Position numbers and translations under genes: made by a program | Shown: positions 57,990-64,000 of the stretch, piece by piece | Position numbering within the stretch: position 1 is the stretch's first letter | How the letters are laid out: the number at the start of each line of letters is the position of its first letter | From: Glomus cerebriforme | Lineage: Eukaryota; Glomeromycota; Glomeromycetes; Glomerales; Glomeraceae | Direction of reading: 5' to 3' | Assembly: GCA_003550305.1 (NCBI GenBank) | Contig: QKYT01000350.1 | Span: 33,976 to 97,975 of the forward strand | DNA: 64,000 nt | The notes under the pieces: model-generated | What the model saw: only the letters and a program-made list of their open reading frames with translations | Told to the model about the DNA's origin: nothing | Database searches by the model: none

Positions 57990-58434
57990 TGAGTCAAGCT
58001 TAATTGAATTTATCAGATCCCTATAAGAAAAAATTGGTCAATTTTCACGTTCAAAAAAAAAGAAAAAAAAAAGCTTATTATAAATATTTAAATATATACA
58101 TGTATTCATTTGCATGATCTATTGCATCTTGTTGTTGTAAACGCTCAATGGCATGAGTATTTGATATATATTTAATCACAATGAATAAAAATATTATTAT
58201 TTTTTGTGATACATTAATACAATTTAAAATATAAATGAATAATTAAAACAAACTCTGCTGTTCGCTGAACAATCTTTTGTAGTGATTCTTGTTCGGCGAT
58301 GGCATCATAATGTGGTTCAAGCATTCACGGTCTAAAATATAAATATTTATAATAAAATAAATTAACATTTTGAGAAGACTGAGAGAACTTGAACAAACCT
58401 TACTATAGTCGTCTTTGCTTCCACAACATCCCAT
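57990..58434 (-). pseudogene. LAMTOR1/Ragulator-like lipid-anchored protein, frame-broken as given
   Basis: Exon 1 (58434-58404) reads MGCCGSKDDY: Gly2 for myristoylation and Cys3-Cys4 for palmitoylation, as in LAMTOR1 (p18). Exon 2 (from 58331) reads EPHYDAIAEQESLQKIVQRT-AEF, which fits the LAMTOR1 'DEQxLLxxIxxxT' region, but one A seems missing at about 58322 (NRE, then shift, then LEPHY). The next part reads SNTHAIERLQQQDAIDHANE-YM, then DLINSIKLDSNPLQK; its expected AG acceptor is TG. The family anchors Ragulator (EGO complex in yeast) on the lysosome/vacuole for Rag GTPase-TORC1 signalling. Either a working gene with two sequencing errors or a recent pseudogene. The tail runs directly into the MITE at 57974. 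Confidence 0.55.
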
Positions 58435-59440
58435 TATTATTATTTTGCAAAATAGAGTGTTTATTAAAAATTAAATAAATTAAATATTAAAAGAAAATAA
58501 AGGAAAGTATTCTTTTGTCTAGCTGCTTGTAATTTGGGTATTTGAAATATTAATTTACCGAAAAATGAACAAAAAAAAGAGACTCATTTTATTCACAAGT
58601 TCACATACATGCGTGTCATATTACCGTTTAGATTAGAGATGGATAGATTGCGTACCACCAAAAAAAATTATATCATACGGAAAATCAGATATCCCTCCTT
58701 TGGAAAAGGGTTTTATTGATAATGCAGAATTTAATTGGACCAATTTTATTCTCACGTATAGTAACTGCATTAAATATTATCTTCCAGAATTATTGTAAAA
58801 TTATTTGGGGAGAAAAAAAAAATAATTTAGATTATTTTGGTTGCGGCTAAAAATATGGCGGATGAATTAATCCTGCACGAATAAAATGACGTTTTATTAT
58901 TATTATTATTTATTTTCTTTTACTTTTTTTTAGCAAATAAAGTTCCAGAAAAATAAGATAATGTTTTTTTTTAAATCAAGACTGGAACTTAAAAGATCAG
59001 TTTTATAAGAATTTTAAAAACTAGATAGGTGGGAAACTGTTGTTCAACACTTCGGCCTCACGTGACGGCAACAATGGATTTAATTATTATTACCATAATT
59101 TATAATAGTTCATTTCTCGCACAAAAGAATGATTTCATAATAGATCCTTAACAGGTTATCCTGATTGTTATTTGACTAGTGATTATAAGTTTCAACTATC
59201 ATCTAGGGAATGATAAATATTTATATATACTGTATGTTTCGATTTTCCTATTTATCAAAATGAAATCTTTGATTTTATCGCCGTTTTCAAAATATTGTAA
59301 ACCTATTTTAATTCGTAGTTATATTTGCAACATTCGTTCAGTCTTTTTTTTTTATCTAAATAAATAAATTATGTTATAACTGATAGAATCGTTTTTGGTG
59401 GTTAGAAAATGTTTATAGAATACTACGAATTATACATTAG
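58435..59440. other. no gene seen
   Basis: Upstream region of the LAMTOR1-like gene and AT-rich spacer. A CACGTGA box at about 59059 and nothing else that I can support. Confidence 0.45.
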
Positions 59441-59444
59441 ATTA

Positions 59445-61070
59445 TTCAGTCGAAACAATTCACAAAACTTAAAAAATTAATTTATTTATTAATTTATTAA
59501 AAAATATATTCTTTAATACATTTAATAAAATAAAATTACTAAAAAAAAAATTACTACTTCATTTGTATCTATTATTATTGTCTGTTTTGTTGATTTTTAT
59601 TCTCATATTTTATTTTTTATATCATTATCCCTTTCTATTTCTGCTATCTTATTATTCTTTATTCCCAACACAATTAAATGACTGATGTCTTTTTTCAAAG
59701 TCAGTATACCTTTCTTTGTTTATATGCATTTTTTCTTCAATTGTTCTTTCAATCTTGTCCTTCTTTGACTTTATCTTCATCTTTGGAAATGTTCTTTGGT
59801 TTCTTCTTTATCTGTGGTTATCATTTAAAAGGTATACGCTCTAATTCTTTTGTTTCGTCAGAGATTCTTGGAAAAGATCTTTATCCCAGATTAAAGATTA
59901 GTCTGGTATGATTTAATTTTTTTTGATAAATTTCGTACTGATCGAATATGTTGAGGTTTTCGTGTGGAGTTCGTGGTAGTTTGGTGATTTGTTTCTTTTA
60001 TTATTCTTTTAAAGTCCAATGATTTGTTATATTTCTTGTTTTCTTCACCAGATGTTTCTTTTGCTTAATATTTCTTTTAACTTTAACTTGTTATCTTTTC
60101 ATTTTCTTTCATTTCACTTTCTCTTTCTGCATATTCTTTGTTATTTTTGAGCTCATCTTCTATTATTTGTTTTACACATATTTATTATTATTTTTTTTAT
60201 TCTAATCTTTTTTTAGGTTTAATTTTTAAATTTCAACATGTTGAAATGGGTTGATTATCTTGAATACTTCTTCTCTCACTTCCAATAGTGAAGGATCAGA
60301 ACATCTCTGTGATCCAGATTATCTCAGCAATTCTATGTCTTTTTTCAATACTCAAGACATTCGTTCTCTGAAAGTATATTTTCGCCCAGCTACCTTTCTT
60401 AAAGTTGTTGCATATTTTTTATTTTATCTTGTAGTATTTCTTCTTTTTTTTCTTTTAATTGTTGATATCTTCCCATCACTGATCTCATTAGTCTTCAACA
60501 TTGCTTCATATACAGGTAAATATTGGGAAGTAAAAAAAGGAATTCTAATCTAAACCAAACCGCAGATAGGAGAGATACTCGACTATCTAACTGGTCTTTC
60601 CTTGCCTGATACGAAGAAGACCTCATATACAGTATAAGGAAGATAAGAGGAAGTTTAAAGGAGTTTAAAAAGAAACCAAACCAGCCAGATAGGTGATGTT
60701 CAACTACCTGACTGGACCTTCCTTGCCTGATACGAGGAAGACTTCTATATACAATATAAGGAAAGTAAAAGAAAGTGAGGTTAAAGGGACTAAGAATCTA
60801 GTTTTTAAAAGGGAAAAAAGAAAAGAAAAAATTATAGAAAGAAAAGAGTTTAAAAGGAAAATCCAGTGAATCTAGTTTTTTAAATTAGAGAAAAAAAAAA
60901 ATCTTATAAATAGTAGGTATTTATAAATTTTTAAAGAATGTGTCATGATAACTCATTATGTATTTTTATTATTGATTATGTAATGTACTACTTAATACAA
61001 ATATATTTATTATAATACAAGTAAAGTATAATGGCATACATGAGTCACAATCCATATTTTTTACGCGTTG
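59445..61070 (+). repeat. unnamed ~1.5-kb repeat family, copy B
   Basis: The best isolated copy. It starts near CAGTCGAAACAATTCACAAA and has the pyrimidine-rich body. The dimer of ~110-bp units lies at 60550-60760 (CCTTGCCTGATACGAAGAAG, then CCTTGCCTGATACGAGGAAG), and the end has TAGGTATTTATAAA and ATAATGGCATACATGAGTCA. Frames at 59678-59911 and 60251-60553 are not kept in copies A and C, so they are not called as genes. Confidence 0.65.
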
Positions 61071-61899
61071 CATATGAGGTCATAATTTCTATAATTAGGG
61101 CAAAAATTACCTTCTTAACCTTCTTCATGTTACTTTTTTGACCAAAATATGCATTATTATGTATGTCAAAAAGATTATAAAGATGTAACTGGATCATTAT
61201 TAAACTATAAGTAGGGATTCTTTCGTTCAATTACTAATATTAGTTATTTTTTTATTTAAAGATAATATATTAATTTTTTTTTTTATTTTTTCTTTGTAGG
61301 TTCGGCCCTTTTTTAATAGTTAATTAATTACATATTTGATTAGTTAATTTTGTGATCAAAATATTCTTGATTAAATACGATTCATACCAAGAATAGTAGA
61401 AAATCTAGAAGGCACTTTTCCAACTCTGATCTAACCAGAATAAATTTAAACACCAATGATCGTGTGAATAATGATTTGTAAATTTTTATAATAAAACAAA
61501 TAAAATAGTAAAATTTTATTATTATTTAACTAATGGGTGCGGAAAGACTGTCACCAAGCCTGGTCATTAATAATCTGATTTCATTAACAAATTAAGAAAT
61601 TTTTCATGGGAATAAATAAAAAAAATCATTTTGCGTGATGCATAAAGAATAAACTATGACCTCAATTTATTTAAAAAGTAAAATCATAAGAAATTTGTGT
61701 GACTGATTCATCACAAATATTAAACGTACCTGGAAAAGGAAAGGAGACAACATTACTCATTTTTTATATTCTTAATATTCTTAATTATATAAATACCCTC
61801 TTCTTTTTTCATTTTTTAACATTTCTAACATGTATCATTAATTACAGTATATTATCCTTCTCTTTACATTTTTATTTTCAAAAACTACTCACCCCCTTT

Positions 61900-62145
61900 A
61901 ACCCTCTTAGCTTCCTTATACTGTATATGAGGTCTTCCTCATATCAGGCAAGGAAAGGCCGGTCAGATAGTCGAGTATCTCCTAACTGGCTGGTTTGTTT
62001 TCTTTTGAACACCCCTTCCTTTAAACTTTTTCTTAGCTTCCTTATACTGTATATGGGGTCTTCCTCGTATCAGGCAAGGAAAACCGGTCATATAGTCGAG
62101 TATCTCCTAGCTGGCTGGTTGGTTTAGATTAGATTTCCCTCTTTA
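61900..62145 (-). repeat. partial copy D of the dimeric unit
   Basis: Two ~110-bp units in reverse orientation, each with CTTCCTTATACTGTATATG, GTCTTCCTC(A/G)TATCAGGCA and CTGGCTGGTT. Only this dimer is clearly shared with copies A-C; the pyrimidine-rich body is not recognisable nearby. The 142-codon frame at 61699-62127 runs through it and is not supported. Confidence 0.7.
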
Positions 62146-64000
62146 TTTTCTTATATACTGTATTGATTACTTTAATTATGAGCTCACCAAAATTTGGAGA
62201 AAGTAGATGTTCTATAAATTTCAAAAGAAAATTAAATACTATACTTTTCATGGGCATGAGCGAAGCTTTATTCAGTCAGTAAACCGATGATGAAAAAGGC
62301 ATTAAGAAGAAGAATAAAATAACAAACAGAAAAGATAGAAAAACTGATAATAAATATTTTACTAAAACATAATAGTGAATAATAAAGTTATTGAAAAACA
62401 CAATTGAACCGAGGAAAGTTTCACCAATTATTTCTTCACTATCAGCTATTGTACCCTTACCAACAATTCCTTCACCATCATTCCTTCATCATTGGCTATT
62501 GCTCAAATCAATACTGTAGAAAATTATTTTGATAAAATCCTATGTGAATTGAAAAAAGAAATAGGATTGTGTTATAGGATAAATAAAACAGAAAATTCTA
62601 TAAATTTATTTATCACAGTATTTTAAATGGATTGAGATAAAACTGAGTCCAGGTTATGAACAATAATGAGAAATTAAAATTAATCAAATAATTAAAGAGT
62701 AAGCAATATAGAGGGAGTTATGAAAACTGTGGGATGGGAAAACTGATGGAAAAACGAATAGTCAAAATATAAAATTTTCAAATAGAATATCATATGAAAA
62801 CTGGATGTACGGGATAAATGAACATAAAGAAAATAACAACAAAAATCAAAATTGAACATTTAAAAAATAGATATTGATAAATTAATTAGTTTATTATTAA
62901 TAAAAGATATAATTAGAGAACAAAAAATTTTTTTGACTTTAAATATAAAATTTATTTTATTTTAGTTTTATGATTATCATCAAACTTATTATACTTATTC
63001 AAATTGTTAAATTAATGAAAAAGTAAACAGAATTAATAAAAAATAATTATACAGTATTAATAAGATTATTCAAATTAATGTTATATTTCACTTAGTATTT
63101 CTACAAAATCTGAATACTTAAGTCAGATACCCTTAAAATTAACGGTTCAATAAACAAATATTTATAAATTTTCTGAATAATAATTCTTTTAACTATAAAT
63201 CGAATTTTAAAAATAATTAAAATAATTGATGTACCGGAGTGTTTGCATACTCGAGATATTTTGATTTATTCGAATTATTAATAACAATTTATTTTATTTA
63301 ATAGGATCCTTCATATTCGAAAACTCTTGTGACTAATTAATCAAAAAAATTGGATTACGCCGCCTTAGTTTTATGTGTAATGAATACAGCCAATCAAATC
63401 TCAGCACGTGAGCTGACGGAAGGAGTGATCTATAATAGTCCTACGCTGAGTTTGTTATTCATTTGATACATTTCTCCTTTTGCGTTCCGGACTAATCAAG
63501 GCGAATAATTTCTTATATTTTAAATTTTATACTAATTTACTGATTTGAATCCTTTTACAATTCATTTTTGTGTAAAATGATAAAGTTCAGGGTACAGTAA
63601 TTTTTATATTAGTATCATTACGGTAAATTCAAAAATTTGTATTAACAAAATAAAGGTTTCTTTAATATCAATGAAGTTAAAAATTACATCTATATTGTTG
63701 GTTCATATTATAGGAGATACTTGTATTTCAAATATTATACTTTTCATAAACGTGATATTATTTTTATATTCGTACTAATGATTGTAAAAGTAATAACGAA
63801 CCCTGTAGTTTGAATCATAAATTATTATTTCAATCTAAATATATACTAGAAGTTACATTAATTTCCAATATAAAAGATTAAAGATAATTTATGTAGTTAT
63901 AATAGATAATAAATGTAAATAGTAAGAATTTTTTATTTAATCAGGCCGATTTGAAATTCCTCCTAAATCTAGATTAATCGGAACACAATGACCATCCTCT
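62146..64000. other. no complete gene; possible promoter near right edge
   Basis: AT-rich DNA. At 63350-63510 composition becomes less AT-rich (TTGGATTACGCCGCCTTAG, CAGCACGTGAGCTGACGGAA, CTACGCTGAGTTTG), which could mark a promoter or 5' untranslated exon of a gene continuing beyond the window. No start codon with a usable frame follows before 64000. Confidence 0.3.

Noticed and set aside
59678..60553. Two frames of 77 and 100 codons in repeat copy B
   Set aside because: Not kept in copies A or C; hydrophobic readings of a pyrimidine-rich repeat body.
61699..62127. 142-codon frame with two similar ends
   Set aside because: The internal repetition comes from the ~110-bp dimer units, not from protein repeats.
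1..64000. tRNA and rRNA genes
   Set aside because: Read for GGTTCGA-type B boxes and conserved rRNA text on both strands; none convincing, but a tRNA scan was not run.

Overview
The window looks like a nuclear contig from an arbuscular mycorrhizal fungus (Glomeromycotina, Rhizophagus-like). The evidence is a very AT-rich sequence, short GT-AG introns of roughly 55-110 bases in the housekeeping genes, paralogous single-exon BTB-BACK-SPRY and F-box genes, and many transposon relics of types typical of these genomes. No bacterial, viral, rRNA, tRNA or CRISPR signature was found. The assignment is inference: no search was run.

Layout. 1-5.3 kb: a foldback repeat and a broken HECT-type ubiquitin-ligase gene whose tail carries two SUMO-interaction-like motifs. 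5.3-11.3 kb: degenerate minisatellites, relics, and a small TA-flanked MITE. 11.3-15.5 kb: a Mutator-like element (broken FAR1/MULE transposase, inverted repeats with doubled ACCGGT) inserted into a ~120-130 bp tandem array. 16.3-19.7 kb: an orphan ORF and a tyrosine-recombinase-like relic split by a MITE. 20.08-24.72 kb: the most interesting object, a 4.6-kb element with long terminal inverted repeats carrying a Uma2-family PD-(D/E)XK nuclease fused to a C2H2 zinc finger, plus an unknown ORF. 24.7-27.1 kb: relics. 27.5-39.5 kb: gene-rich, with two divergent BTB-BACK-SPRY genes and two divergent F-box genes. 39.5-49.2 kb: a WDR6/Trm734-like gene and a GUF1 (mitochondrial EF4/LepA) gene sharing a 194-bp divergent promoter. 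50.3-62.2 kb: full or partial copies of an unnamed ~1.5-kb repeat, two forming a large inverted repeat, around an HSD17B10-type dehydrogenase gene and a LAMTOR1/Ragulator-like gene with a MITE abutting its 3' end. 62.2-64 kb: no gene seen.

How the genes fit together. WDR6 (tRNA wobble methylation with Trm7) and GUF1 (mitochondrial translation) both act in translation. HSD17B10-type enzymes are mitochondrial. The LAMTOR1-like protein would anchor a Ragulator/EGO-type complex on the vacuole for TORC1. BTB-BACK-SPRY and F-box proteins are candidate substrate adaptors for cullin-RING ligases; together with the HECT relic they give the window a ubiquitin-related theme. Single-base frame breaks in otherwise well-conserved genes, and N runs, mean some 'pseudogene' calls may be assembly errors.
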